A stretch of 50,698 nt of DNA from Paracoccus sediminilitoris. Its GTDB lineage: Bacteria > Pseudomonadota > Alphaproteobacteria > Rhodobacterales > Rhodobacteraceae. The notes under the pieces were generated by a model. The model saw only the letters and a program-made list of their open reading frames with translations. It did not search any database and had not been told where the DNA came from. Positions 24,244 through 32,822 of the stretch are shown here, in pieces. The translations under genes were made by a program, and so were the position numbers. Every line of letters starts with the position of its first letter. The stretch's first letter is position 1. Where the stretch lies: NCBI RefSeq assembly GCF_003259195.1, contig NZ_QJPK01000026.1, positions 1-50,698 on the forward strand, in the 5' to 3' direction.

Positions 24244-24729
24244 ATGGGATATGGACGCTTCGTCGCGATGATCGCCACATCGACGGTGGTGATGTTCGGC
24301 CTGATGTATCTGAACACCTATTCAATCGATCACATCGAATTTTCACAGACCCGGATGTGGATGGCGATGTATATGGGGGCGGTGATGGCGGTGATCATGC
24401 TGGCCTTCATGCTGGGCATGTATTCCGACCGGCGCAAGAACATCGCCATCGTCCTGGGGGCCGGTCTGGCCTTCGGACTGTCGTTGTGGCTGGTGCGAAG
24501 CCAGCAAACGGTCGAGGATCTGGCTTGGATGCGCGCCATGATCCCCCATCATTCCATCGCCATCATGACCAGTGAACGTGCCGACATATCGGACCCGCGG
24601 GTGCGCGCGCTTGCCGATGCCATCATCGAGGCACAGCGAAACGAGATCACCGAGATGCAGCGCTATATCGCCGATATCAAGGCGAATGGCGACGCCCCTT
24701 CCGGCACGCCGCGGGCCAAGGCGCCATAG
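24244..24729 (+). CDS. Membrane-anchored DUF305 protein
   Basis: 161 residues. Three hydrophobic helices occupy residues 5-24, 40-60 and 67-85. The DUF305 signature follows as MIPHHSIAIMTSERA (His102-His103) and a helix IIEAQRNEITEMQRYI. This is the membrane-linked variant of the family common in copper/silver resistance loci. ATG 24244 follows GAGGAAGAAGGAAAGACCCT. It begins 52 bp after the glutaredoxin fusion with no terminator, so it probably belongs to the cueR operon. It is the second DUF305 protein within 2 kb. Confidence 0.85.
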   Translation: MGYGRFVAMIATSTVVMFGLMYLNTYSIDHIEFSQTRMWMAMYMGAVMAVIMLAFMLGMYSDRRKNIAIVLGAGLAFGLSLWLVRSQQTVEDLAWMRAMIPHHSIAIMTSERADISDPRVRALADAIIEAQRNEITEMQRYIADIKANGDAPSGTPRAKAP

Positions 24730-24852
24730 ATTGCCGCATCGGGACCTTTGCAGGCCCGGGTACTGGACCTTGGTCCGGTTCGCAGGCGGGCGGGATGTGA
24801 TTTGATCGAAGGGTGTTCAATGGCCCTTGTGGCCTCGACCCGGAGAAATCAG

Positions 24853-25398
24853 ATGTTCACGAAGACCCTTTTGCCCAGGATGCAGATGCGATCCCGGCTG
24901 GCAGTTCTGCTGCTGGCAGGCGCTGCGATCACTACCCCCGTCATGGTGCGCGTCGATGCGCAACACGGCCTGCGCCTGCTGCCGGCGATGGCCCATGCGA
25001 AGGATGGCGACCGCAGTGGCGATGACCGTGGTGGCGACGATCGCGGCGGCGATGACCGTGGCGGGCGTGGCGGTGATGACCATGGTGGCGATGATCATGG
25101 CAGTGACGACCATGGCGGCCGCGACGACGCCGATGATCGCGGCGATGACGACCGCGGCGGCCGACGCGGCCGGGGGCGCGACGACAAGCCCTCGGGTCCG
25201 GTCGGTGGCGGCTATGCGGGCGCCCGGCCGACCGAGGTCGAGCGTTCCACCCGCGGGATCGAGGTGACCTATTCCGACGGCTGGCGCGAGGAAGTGGAAA
25301 ACGGCCGGTACGAACTAAAGGATGCCCAGGGCCGCACCGTGATCGAACGCAGCGCGACCGCGCAGGACCGGGCGCGGCTGGCCTCCTTCACCCGCTGA
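24853..25398 (+). CDS. Exported Asp/Gly/His repeat protein
   Basis: 181 residues. Signal peptide about residues 1-45 (RLAVLLLAGAAITTPVMVRVDA). Residues 52-112 are a low-complexity run of GDDRGGDD / GGDDHGSDDHGG repeats, highly acidic with interspersed His. The C-terminal 50 residues form a small conserved-looking domain (GIEVTYSDGWREEVENGRYELKDAQGR). No named family is recognised. The Asp/His repeats suggest a periplasmic cation-binding buffer; it lies in the copper cluster. Start ATG 24853 has CGGAGAAATCAG upstream; earlier in-frame ATGs at 24748 and 24820 lack a signal-like start. Confidence 0.65.
   Translation: MFTKTLLPRMQMRSRLAVLLLAGAAITTPVMVRVDAQHGLRLLPAMAHAKDGDRSGDDRGGDDRGGDDRGGRGGDDHGGDDHGSDDHGGRDDADDRGDDDRGGRRGRGRDDKPSGPVGGGYAGARPTEVERSTRGIEVTYSDGWREEVENGRYELKDAQGRTVIERSATAQDRARLASFTR
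25010..25190 (+). repeat. Short tandem repeats encoding the GDDRGG/GDDHGG run
   Basis: Degenerate units of the type GGCGATGACCGTGGT / GGTGATGACCATGGT repeat about ten times with frequent third-position changes. They are coding repeats, always multiples of three, which can expand or contract without frameshift. Confidence 0.75.
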
Positions 25399-25413
25399 GA
25401 CCGCCCATCCACC

Positions 25414-25437
25414 GGCGCAATGGCTAGCCGTTGCGCC
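25414..25437. terminator. Bidirectional hairpin between convergent genes
   Basis: GGCGCAATGG (25414-25423) and CCGTTGCGCC (25428-25437) pair over 10 bp (one G-U) with loop CTAG. The stem lies 16 bp after the repeat-protein stop and contains the stop codon of the minus-strand regulator. It is followed by ATTCCTTTT on the plus strand, so it mainly ends the copper cluster. Confidence 0.65.
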
Positions 25438-26065
25438 ATTCCTTTTGCGCCAGCAGCGCGGCCTCGGTGCGGTTGCGCAGATGCAGCTTTTGCAGGATCT
25501 GCGTCATGTGATGCTTGACCGTGCGTTCCTGGACCTGCGTGCGGCGGGCGATTTCCTTGTTGGACAGCCCTTCGGAAACCAGGCGCAGCACCTCTTCCTC
25601 GCGTGGGGTCAGCAGGTCCAGCCCGTCGCGCGATGTGGGGGCGGGGCTGCGCATCCGCGCTAGCATCCGGGCCGCAAGCGACGGCGCGACATGGCTTTCG
25701 CCCTCCATGATGCGATCCAGTGTCGCGACCAGCTCGGCCCCGCCGATCCCCTTGAGCAGATAGCCCCGCGCACCCCCCTCCAACGCGGCAAAGACGGCGT
25801 CGCCATCCTCGGACACGGTCAGCATGACCATCACCGGCGCGGGGTCCTGAAGTGCGATGCGTTCCAGCGCCCAAAGCCCGCCCTGCGGCATGGACAGGTC
25901 CAGCAGCACTAGGGCAGGCGCGTGCAGCCGCGCGCTTTCGACGGCCTCGGCGCCCGATGCGACCGTGGCTACGACGTCGAAATGGCCGCTTTCCTGCAGC
26001 GTTCTCGCCACCCCTTCGCGATAGAGCGGATGGTCGTCCGCCACCAGAACCCGATGCCCGCTCAT
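25424..26065 (-). CDS. NarL/FixJ-family response regulator
   Basis: 213 residues. Receiver domain with Asp10-Asp11, acceptor Asp56 (ALVLLDLSMPQGG), followed by a LuxR-type helix-turn-helix (LTPREEEVLRLVSEGLSNKEIARRTQVQERTVKHHMTQIL) near residues 150-200. ATG 26065 overlaps the kinase stop (ATGA); the frame start at 26083 lies inside the kinase. Forms a cognate pair with the upstream kinase. Its targets are not evident; it converges on the Asp/Gly/His protein and the pair stands alone. Confidence 0.9.
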   Translation of the reverse strand: MSGHRVLVADDHPLYREGVARTLQESGHFDVVATVASGAEAVESARLHAPALVLLDLSMPQGGLWALERIALQDPAPVMVMLTVSEDGDAVFAALEGGARGYLLKGIGGAELVATLDRIMEGESHVAPSLAARMLARMRSPAPTSRDGLDLLTPREEEVLRLVSEGLSNKEIARRTQVQERTVKHHMTQILQKLHLRNRTEAALLAQKEWRNG

Positions 26066-27447
26066 GTCTCGACCTCCATCCACAATTCCGTCCGTCCGTC
26101 CCGGCGCTCCATCCCGAAGCGACCGCCCAGTGATTCGACCCGGTCGCGCAGCCCCCGCAACCCCAATCCGGGGGCGTGGTCGGGGGCGGGACCGGGGCCG
26201 GCATCCGATACCGTCACCCGCAGCCGATCCGCGTCCCCCTGAAGGCGCACCGTCAGATCCGCGCCGCCGGCATGGCGGGCGGCGTTGTTCAACCCCTCTT
26301 GGACGAAGCGGAACAGGCAGATGCGCAGTCCCGGCGACAGGGGCGGATCGCCCTCGGCCTCCATATGCAGGGCGACCGGGGCGGGACAGCGCGCCTGATG
26401 CGCCTCGACCGCCAGGCGCGGAATGGCGGCGGCGGACAGATGCGCCAGTTCCGGCAGCGCCAACCCGTGCGAGATCTGGCGGATCTCGGACATGGCACGG
26501 TCCAGAGCCTGCTGGATGGCCGCCAGTTCGCCGGGCTGGGGGGTGCTGCCCCCGTCCAGGGCGTCCAGCCGCAGCCGCGCATAAGCCAAGTCCTGGGCCG
26601 GCCCGTCATGCAGATCGGCGCCGATGCGGCGCAGGCCGCCCTCGGTCGTGGCGGCGGCGCGGCCCGCGGCCTCCTGGATCCGCGCCCGCAGCTGTCCGTT
26701 GCGATGCGACAGGCGGCGCAGGTCTTCCAGCTGTCGGTCCAGGTCGCGGCGTTGGCGGTTGATCGTCCGGCTGCCCTGTCGCACGATCGCATAGAGGATC
26801 AGCCCAAGGGCCAGGCCGCCGCCGCCGACCCCGGCCCAAGCTGCCGCACGCGCCGCCGCCAGATCCGCCTTCAGCGCCGGATCGGCGATATAGAGTTCGG
26901 CCACGGCGATGATCTCTCCGGTCCAGTCGGCGCGGATGGGGCTGTAGATTTCCAGCAGCGGCAGCCCCAGGGCGTGTTCGCTGCGATCCTCTTCCTCGGC
27001 CTCATCCTCGAAGATGGCGGCGATCTGTCCCGACCAGGCGCGCGACAATTCGTGCGATGGTGGGAAATTCCGCCCCATCAGGTCGGCATTCGACGCGGCG
27101 ATGACCAACCCACCCTTTCCCCACACCTTGTAGGAGACGATCCGCTCGGCCATGCCGGTGGCGGGCAGGACCTCGGACAGGGCGCGTCGCATGGCGGGCG
27201 AAGGCTGGGTGCCGGGAATGTAATCCTCGACCAGCGGGTGCAGAAAACTGTCCATATAGAAGGCTGCGGCCGTGGCCGTGTTGCGGATCACCACCTGTCG
27301 GATGCGGTCGGCCAACAGCCAGCCCGCAAGACCCATGAAGATGGCCAGCACGACGCCCCCCACCACCGCGAACCGGGTCGAGAGGCTGGCATCACGCCAG
27401 AAACGGGTTGCGGAAAGCGACTGCATCATGGCGACACGCTGCGGCAT
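26062..27447 (-). CDS. Sensor histidine kinase, NarX/DegS type (HisKA_3)
   Basis: About 461 residues. Two membrane helices (TRFAVVGGVVLAIFMGLAGWLLA and AGVGGGGLALGLILYAIV) bound a ~170-residue sensor. A coiled coil (NRQRRDLDRQLEDLRRLSHRNGQLRARI) leads to the HisKA_3 phospho-acceptor GADLHDGPAQDLAYARLRLDAL. The ATPase domain has EGLNNAARHAGGA and GLGLRGLRDRVESLGG. The start is uncertain: the frame is open to 27534, and ATG 27447 (MPQRVAMMQSLS) or 27429 gives the family-like N-terminus; neither has a strong ribosome site. Overlaps its response regulator by four bases. Confidence 0.85.
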   Translation of the reverse strand: MPQRVAMMQSLSATRFWRDASLSTRFAVVGGVVLAIFMGLAGWLLADRIRQVVIRNTATAAAFYMDSFLHPLVEDYIPGTQPSPAMRRALSEVLPATGMAERIVSYKVWGKGGLVIAASNADLMGRNFPPSHELSRAWSGQIAAIFEDEAEEEDRSEHALGLPLLEIYSPIRADWTGEIIAVAELYIADPALKADLAAARAAAWAGVGGGGLALGLILYAIVRQGSRTINRQRRDLDRQLEDLRRLSHRNGQLRARIQEAAGRAAATTEGGLRRIGADLHDGPAQDLAYARLRLDALDGGSTPQPGELAAIQQALDRAMSEIRQISHGLALPELAHLSAAAIPRLAVEAHQARCPAPVALHMEAEGDPPLSPGLRICLFRFVQEGLNNAARHAGGADLTVRLQGDADRLRVTVSDAGPGPAPDHAPGLGLRGLRDRVESLGGRFGMERRDGRTELWMEVET

Positions 27448-27877
27448 TTTACCGGGCTTTGCTACTGGACAGAAGGGCAGCCTTTCCGACGGCGCGGGGG
27501 GCTGATGGCCCATGTCCGAAAAGAACCGCGCCATGCCGGGGGATTCGCGACAAGTCCCGGTTCGGGGCGCCGTCCATGCCCGCTTTGATACCTTATGCGC
27601 GCGTGAACCTATCCTTTTGCATCTCTCAACCCTCTGGAAAAAAAGCGATAATTCGGTAATATGTTAATGGTAGGGAACGCGCGTATTTGCCGTTCCAGTC
27701 ACAACGGAGCGGGCAAGAACACAGGCGATCTTCATCAGCCAGAACTTGATGTCGAAGCAAGCAACTTTTGCCCGACCGGCCGCACTCAGGCCTGCATCAC
27801 CAACCAGATCCACCGGTTCCGTCATGACGCACGGACCCGCCCCTCCCCTGCATTCATCGCTCTCAGAGGACTACGAC
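27448..27877. other. Divergent intergenic region before the Hint/RTX gene
   Basis: Holds the promoters of the kinase gene (minus) and the Hint protein gene (plus). An AT-rich stretch with an A-run is at 27640-27675. No additional gene, repeat or operator was recognised; small frames here lack coding signals. Confidence 0.5.
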
Positions 27878-29833
27878 ATGGCGACCACCTTCAACGTCAT
27901 CAACCTGGGCACCTTCACCAACCTTGATGCGGTGGAAGGAGGACAGCCCGAAAACGCGTCCCTTCTGAACAACCGGGTCTTCGGTGGCTCGACCGATCCG
28001 CTCTATAACCGCATTCAGACCTTCGCGCCGGCGGGGAACGGTGCCGGCGGGACAGGCCTGCCGACGCAATACGAAGGTCAGGGCGATCTTGACCAGTTTT
28101 CGATCAATGGCGGTCCGGTGCAGACGGTCGAGGCCTTCATCTTCATGCCCGCCACGATCACCTATATCGACGGCACGACCGCGACCATTTCGGGACGCGT
28201 CATGCAGGGCACGAATCTGCAGCTGTACCTGGTGCCGTCGGTCACCCAGGATGCCTCTCAGAATGCGCTGGAGGCCAAGCCGATCCAGTCGATCACCTTC
28301 GGCACCTATGCCCCGCCCCCCGTTGACCAGACCTATGTCATGGTGGCCGATCGCGACGCCAACGAATTGGCCCCTGTGATCGAGGGGACGAACAACGATG
28401 ACACGATGAATGTCGGCCATGCGGATCAGTTGAACAGCAACGCGACCGCACCCGTCATCGACAACAATGCGAACTTTGTCCTGGCCGGGGGCGGAAACGA
28501 CTCCATCGAAGGCGGCGGCGGCAACGACACCATCTTTGGCGGGGCGGGCAACGATACGATCCAAGGCGGCACCGGCGCCGACAGCCTTGTCGGCGGCACG
28601 GGCATGGACACGCTGGACTATTCCGAGAATACGACCGGCATCAATGTCAATCTGGGCACGAACACTGCCTCGGGGGGAACGGCGCAGGGCGACATCATCA
28701 GCGGGTTCGAAAACGTCGTCGGCGGGTCCGGCAATGACACGCTGACCTTGTCGAACACTGCCGGAACGGCCGATGGCGGGGCGGGCAATGACGTTCTGAC
28801 CGGTGGGACCGGAAACGATGTCCTGCTGGGCGGCATCGGCAATGACACGCTGTCGGGCGGGGCGGGCATCGACACGGTGACCGGGGGCGATGGGGCCGAT
28901 ACCTTCGTTGCCGACGGGACGGGCGACCTGATCGTCGATTTCGGCCAAGGTGGCGGCTCGATCACCGATGACGACCAGTCCAACAACGACTTTGTCGATC
29001 TTTCGGCCTTCTACAACAGCACGACTCTGGCCGCCTGGAACGCGGCCAACCCCGACAACCAGTATGACAAGGTGCTTGACTGGCTGCGGGCCGACTATGC
29101 CGACGGCGTCTTGAACCAGGCCGGCGGCCTCAGGATCCGCGACGGTAACGGCCAGCTGGTCGATCCCAGCTTCCTGAACTCGGAAACGACGAATGTCTGC
29201 TTCACGACGGGCACGAAGATCGCGACCCCCAACGGTCCCGTCGCGATCGAGCATCTGCGCGTCGGCGATCTGGTCGAGACGGTAGATCACGGCGCATGCC
29301 CCATCCGCTGGATCGGGTCGTCGCGCGTCGGTTCGCTGAGCCTGGCCAACAACCCCAAGCAGCGCCCGATCCGCATCCGTGCCGGAGTCTTGGGCCGTGG
29401 TCTGCCGCAGGCGGATCTGCTGGTGTCGCCGCAGCACAGGATCCTGGTCCAGTCGCGCATTCTGGAGCGGATGGTCGGCGCCAAGGAAGGGCTGGTCGCG
29501 GCCAAGCACCTGCTGGGGATACCCGGCGTCGAGGTGGCCGATGACGTGACGGTCGTGACCTATTGGCATTTCATGTTCGACCGCCATGAAATCGTCTTTG
29601 CCGAAGGTGCCGCCGCCGAGTCGCTGTTCACCGGCCCCGTCGCGCTGAAAAGCGTTTCCGCCGAAAGCCGCGAGGAAATCCTGTCGCTGTTTCCCGAACT
29701 GGCCACGCTGGACCACCATGCGCTGACCGCGCGCGCGGCCAGGACATTAGTCACCGGTCGCATCGGCCGCAACCTGGTGCAGCGCCATGTCAGGAACGAC
29801 CGCGCGCTGGTGGAGCAAGACATCCGCTCCTGA
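27878..29833 (+). CDS. Secreted Hint-domain protein with RTX calcium repeats
   Basis: 651 residues. N-terminal ~200 residues form a beta-rich, unrecognised domain. Two RTX blocks follow, about 203-245 (GGGNDSIEGGGGNDTIFGG) and 284-350 (GGAGNDVLTGGTGNDVLLGG), which bind Ca2+ after export. The C-terminal Hint module starts at Cys441 (CFTTGTKIATPNGPVAIEHLRVGDLVETVD) and includes LLVSPQHRILVQ. This RTX-plus-Hint layout is common in Rhodobacterales, where Hint is thought to self-process the polypeptide. There is no Sec signal; type I secretion is expected, but no TISS genes are present here. ATG 27878 follows AGAGGACTACGAC; upstream in-frame ATGs lack support. Confidence 0.88.
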   Translation: MATTFNVINLGTFTNLDAVEGGQPENASLLNNRVFGGSTDPLYNRIQTFAPAGNGAGGTGLPTQYEGQGDLDQFSINGGPVQTVEAFIFMPATITYIDGTTATISGRVMQGTNLQLYLVPSVTQDASQNALEAKPIQSITFGTYAPPPVDQTYVMVADRDANELAPVIEGTNNDDTMNVGHADQLNSNATAPVIDNNANFVLAGGGNDSIEGGGGNDTIFGGAGNDTIQGGTGADSLVGGTGMDTLDYSENTTGINVNLGTNTASGGTAQGDIISGFENVVGGSGNDTLTLSNTAGTADGGAGNDVLTGGTGNDVLLGGIGNDTLSGGAGIDTVTGGDGADTFVADGTGDLIVDFGQGGGSITDDDQSNNDFVDLSAFYNSTTLAAWNAANPDNQYDKVLDWLRADYADGVLNQAGGLRIRDGNGQLVDPSFLNSETTNVCFTTGTKIATPNGPVAIEHLRVGDLVETVDHGACPIRWIGSSRVGSLSLANNPKQRPIRIRAGVLGRGLPQADLLVSPQHRILVQSRILERMVGAKEGLVAAKHLLGIPGVEVADDVTVVTYWHFMFDRHEIVFAEGAAAESLFTGPVALKSVSAESREEILSLFPELATLDHHALTARAARTLVTGRIGRNLVQRHVRNDRALVEQDIRS

Positions 29834-29871
29834 CCGCCTGCAGGGCGCCGCCCCCGTCGTCGACAACAAGG

Positions 29872-29902
29872 CCCGCATCGCATCACACGGTTGCGATGCG
29901 GG
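29872..29902 (+). terminator. Terminator after the Hint/RTX gene
   Basis: CCCGCATCGCA (29872-29882) pairs with TGCGATGCGGG (29892-29902) as a perfect 11-bp stem with a nine-base loop, followed by TTTCG. It is placed between convergent genes and can serve the plus-strand Hint gene. Confidence 0.75.
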
Positions 29903-29921
29903 TTTCGCATGTGTGCGGCCT

Positions 29922-30464
29922 TTATCCGGCCAGATGGTCTTCGGTCGACACGACATCACCATAGGCGAAGGCAAGGGCGGCCATCATGGCGGTATGGACC
30001 TGGGCCGCGGGAACGGATTTGCCCTGGAATTCCAGCTGGCGGGTAGCGCAGGCGTCGTGGATGGTGGTCGTACCATATCCCAGATCATTGGCGGCCCGTA
30101 CGGTCGCGTCGATGCACATATGGCTCATCGCGCCGACGACCACGACCTGTTCGATGCCGTGGGAGGTCAGCAGATCATGCAGGCCGGTGTCTCGGAACGC
30201 GTTGGGAAAGTTCTTGGTGATCACCGGTTCGTCATCAGCGGGTCGGACCGTATCGTTGATGCGCGCGCCGTCGCTGCCGGGCACGAAAAACGGGGCGTCG
30301 GGCATTTCGTGGCGGATATTGACCACCAGATCGCCCCGGTCGCGGGCATGGGTGATGACGCGCGCGGCGTTCGCGGCGGCGGTCTCGATCCCGTCAAGCG
30401 GCAGGTTGCCCGTGGGCCAGTATTCGTTCTGCAGATCGACGACGATGACGGCGCGATTGGTCAT
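29922..30464 (-). CDS. Isochorismatase-like cysteine hydrolase
   Basis: 180 residues, the usual size for the isochorismatase-like hydrolase family. Catalytic triad visible: Asp10 (VIVVDLQNEY), Lys84 (VITKNFPNAF) and Cys117 (GAMSHMCIDATVRAA), with a cis-peptide-type VVGAMSHMC loop. Members cleave amides such as nicotinamide, ureidoacrylate or N-carbamoyl compounds, or isochorismate ethers; the substrate cannot be chosen here. ATG 30464 is the family start; the open frame reaches 30548. It follows the gbpR-like gene on the same strand after 122 bp, probably an independent unit. Confidence 0.87.
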   Translation of the reverse strand: MTNRAVIVVDLQNEYWPTGNLPLDGIETAAANAARVITHARDRGDLVVNIRHEMPDAPFFVPGSDGARINDTVRPADDEPVITKNFPNAFRDTGLHDLLTSHGIEQVVVVGAMSHMCIDATVRAANDLGYGTTTIHDACATRQLEFQGKSVPAAQVHTAMMAALAFAYGDVVSTEDHLAG

Positions 30465-30586
30465 GGCGGATATCCTTCGGGTTTGTGGGCCGGGTTCGTC
30501 GGCTTGTCTGCAAGCATGGCAGCCCGCGGCATGTCCCGCCATTGGCAAAACGTCACAAGGCTACCAGTCAGGGCACCGGGCCAAGG

Positions 30587-31549
30587 TCAGCGCGGGGGAA
30601 GCGGTTGTGGCCAGACGTCGTCGCGCGACAGCTGGATCACCGTGTCGCGCAGCCGCATGGCAAGGGGCGACAAGGGGCGGCGGCGCAGGCTGAGCAGGTA
30701 ATAGGGTGATACGCGGATCTCTCGGCGCGTCTGCAATATGGCAAAGCCCGCCGCGACCGGCGGGCGGATCAGCAGGTCGGCCACCTCGTCCGAGATCGGC
30801 GCCACGGCATCGCTTTGCGCCAGATAGGCGATGGTCAGCAGCAGCGACGGGCTGTTGACGATGTTGCCCGGCTCGGACAGGCCGACGCTGGCAAAGGCGG
30901 CCAAGGCGGCTTCGCGGATCGGGGCGCCGCGCTGCTGCATGATCCATTCGTAATCGGACAGCTCGGTCAGCGTCACCCGCGCCGCGCGGGCCAGCGGATG
31001 ACCGGCGCGGACCAGGAAACAGACCTTTTCATCGCGCAATTGCAGGATGTTGAAGTCGCGGCTTTCGAATTCCGGCAGGATGCGCGCCAGCACGAAATCC
31101 ATCTCCCCGGCGGCCAGGTGGCCCAGCAATTCGCGCGAGGGCATGACATCCACGGTTATCTCGGCCTCGGGGGATTGCTGTTTGATCTGGCGGATCGCCG
31201 AAACCAGCGTGCCGACCGCGGGGCCGGTGACCGCCCCCACATGCACTGAACCCGCCAGCCCGCCACGAAGCGCCGTGACGTCGGCGGCCATGCTGTGCAT
31301 CTCGCGCAGGATGACGCGGGCGCGGCGCAGGACGGTCAGGCCGATCTCGGTCGGCTCCATCCCCGTGGGCTGGCGCAGGAACAGGGGCGCACCCACCTGC
31401 GCCTCGATCGCGGCCAGCATCCGCGATGCGGCGGGCTGGGTCATGGCGCTGGCCTGGGCTGCCAGCTGCAGCTGCCCGTGTTCGGCGATTTCCTGCAGCA
31501 GGCGCAGCTGCGCGGGTTTCAACATCAGACGGGCAGGGGTGTTTTGCAT
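30587..31549 (-). CDS. gbpR: LysR-family sugar regulator, GbpR-like
   Basis: 320-residue LTTR. Helix-turn-helix [49 protein letters not shown], then an effector domain. The sequence style ([27 protein letters not shown]) and the position divergent from chvE match GbpR of Agrobacterium/Azospirillum, which regulates galactose/arabinose-binding protein genes. A tandem repeat overlaps its own start codon, implying autoregulation together with control of chvE-gguAB. The gene name rests on context plus family resemblance. Confidence 0.8.
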   Translation of the reverse strand: MQNTPARLMLKPAQLRLLQEIAEHGQLQLAAQASAMTQPAASRMLAAIEAQVGAPLFLRQPTGMEPTEIGLTVLRRARVILREMHSMAADVTALRGGLAGSVHVGAVTGPAVGTLVSAIRQIKQQSPEAEITVDVMPSRELLGHLAAGEMDFVLARILPEFESRDFNILQLRDEKVCFLVRAGHPLARAARVTLTELSDYEWIMQQRGAPIREAALAAFASVGLSEPGNIVNSPSLLLTIAYLAQSDAVAPISDEVADLLIRPPVAAGFAILQTRREIRVSPYYLLSLRRRPLSPLAMRLRDTVIQLSRDDVWPQPLPPR

Positions 31550-31597
31550 ATCATTCCCGGCATGCAGATGGCTTTGAATATCATTTTACCAGCATGC
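31543..31597. promoter_or_regulatory. Tandem operator between gbpR and chvE
   Basis: TTTG(C/A)ATATCATT occurs at 31543-31555 and 31573-31585, exactly 30 bp (three helical turns) apart. Each is followed by GCATGC (31560-31565 and 31592-31597). The first copy covers the gbpR start codon. This is the arrangement expected for a LysR tetramer bridging two sites and controlling both directions. Confidence 0.6.
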
Positions 31598-31620
31598 TGT
31601 CATCTTGCTAGGGTCTTGTC

Positions 31621-31647
31621 GCGGCCCCCCAAGCTTTCGGGGGCCGC
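31621..31647 (+). other. Strong hairpin in the chvE leader
   Basis: GCGGCCCCC (31621-31629) and GGGGGCCGC (31639-31647) form a perfect 9-bp GC stem with a nine-base loop, 43 bp before chvE. It may be an attenuator-like or mRNA-stabilising 5' stem; AAAGGGG follows, with no T-run. Confidence 0.5.
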
Positions 31648-31690
31648 AAAGGGGATAGGCGGGTTGGAGAGCCGCCACAGGGAGGACAAG

Positions 31691-32746
31691 ATGAAAATCA
31701 AAACCGCCGCGGTCGCGCTGGCGATCGGAGTCTCGTGGCTGGCGACCGGCGCGATGGCCGAAACCGTGGGCATCTCGATGCCAACGAAATCATCGGCCCG
31801 CTGGATCGATGACGGAAACAACATGGTCAAGCAGTTCCAGGATGCCGGTTACGACACCGATCTGCAATATGCCGAGGACGACATCCCGAACCAGCTGGCC
31901 CAGGTCGAAAACATGATCACAAAGGGTGTCGACGTTCTGGTGATCGCCGCCATCGACGGCACCACGCTGTCGAACGCGCTGGCCAACGCCGCGGCCGCCG
32001 ACATCAAGGTCATCGCCTATGACCGCCTGATCCGCGACACGCCGGATGTCGACTATTACGCGACCTTTGACAACTTCAAGGTGGGCGTCGAGCAGGCCAA
32101 TTCGCTGGTCCGGGGTCTTGAGGAACGTTTTCCCGACGCCAAGCCGTGGAATGTCGAGCTGTTCGGCGGCAGCCCCGACGACAACAACGCCTATTTCTTC
32201 TATGACGGCGCCATGTCGGTCCTGCAGCCGCTGATCGACGACGGGTCGGTCGTCATCCCGTCGGGGCAGACGGGCATGGACAAGGTCGGCACGCTTCGTT
32301 GGGACGGGGCAGTCGCGCAGGCGCGGATGGATAACCTTCTGTCGGCCAATTACACCGACAAGCAGGTGCATGGCGTGCTGGCGCCCTATGACGGGCTGTC
32401 GATCGGCATCCTGTCGTCGCTGAAGGGCGTGGGATACGGTTCGGGCGACATGGCGATGCCGATCGTGACGGGCCAGGACGCCGAGGTCCAGTCGGTCAAG
32501 TCGATCCTGAGCGACGAGCAATATTCGACCATCTTCAAGGATACCCGCGAACTGGCCAAGGTGACGGTCGGCATGGTCGAAGCCATGCTGAAGGGCGGCG
32601 AGCCCGAGATCAACGACACCGAAACCTATGACAACGGCGTCAAGGTCGTCCCGTCCTATCTGCTGCAGCCCGTGCCGGTCGACAAGTCGAACTGGGAGCA
32701 GGTGCTGGTCGACAGCGGTTACTATACCCAAGACCAGATCCAGTAA
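31691..32746 (+). CDS. chvE: ChvE-type periplasmic sugar-binding protein
   Basis: 351 residues, signal peptide [23 protein letters not shown]. The mature type-I periplasmic binding fold starts [22 protein letters not shown]. Hinge and ligand segments [25 protein letters not shown] and [13 protein letters not shown] are as in ChvE/XylF proteins, which bind L-arabinose, D-galactose, D-xylose and D-glucose. The ribosome site is a strong GGGAGGACAAG. In Agrobacterium ChvE also signals sugars to VirA; no vir genes are visible here. First gene of the sugar locus, under a GbpR-like regulator. Confidence 0.9.
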   Translation: MKIKTAAVALAIGVSWLATGAMAETVGISMPTKSSARWIDDGNNMVKQFQDAGYDTDLQYAEDDIPNQLAQVENMITKGVDVLVIAAIDGTTLSNALANAAAADIKVIAYDRLIRDTPDVDYYATFDNFKVGVEQANSLVRGLEERFPDAKPWNVELFGGSPDDNNAYFFYDGAMSVLQPLIDDGSVVIPSGQTGMDKVGTLRWDGAVAQARMDNLLSANYTDKQVHGVLAPYDGLSIGILSSLKGVGYGSGDMAMPIVTGQDAEVQSVKSILSDEQYSTIFKDTRELAKVTVGMVEAMLKGGEPEINDTETYDNGVKVVPSYLLQPVPVDKSNWEQVLVDSGYYTQDQIQ

Positions 32747-32762
32747 CGCACATGCCAGACGG

Positions 32763-32800
32763 ACCGCCCGACACCTGCCACCGAAAGGGGGCCGGGCGGT
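32763..32800 (+). other. Intercistronic hairpin chvE-gguA
   Basis: ACCGCCCG (32763-32770) pairs with CGGGCGGT (32793-32800) across a 22-base loop in the 76-bp gap after chvE. Likely stabilises the binding-protein mRNA or causes partial termination before the ATPase gene. Confidence 0.55.
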
Positions 32801-32822
32801 TCCCCGCACCGGAGACCACGCC

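Noticed and set aside
25010..25190. Possible CRISPR-like repeat array
   Set aside because: Units are contiguous, without unique spacers, and code for GDDRGG repeats within an open frame.
31691..32746. ChvE as evidence for an Agrobacterium-type vir system
   Set aside because: ChvE homologues are widespread sugar-binding proteins; no virA/virG or T-DNA features are present.
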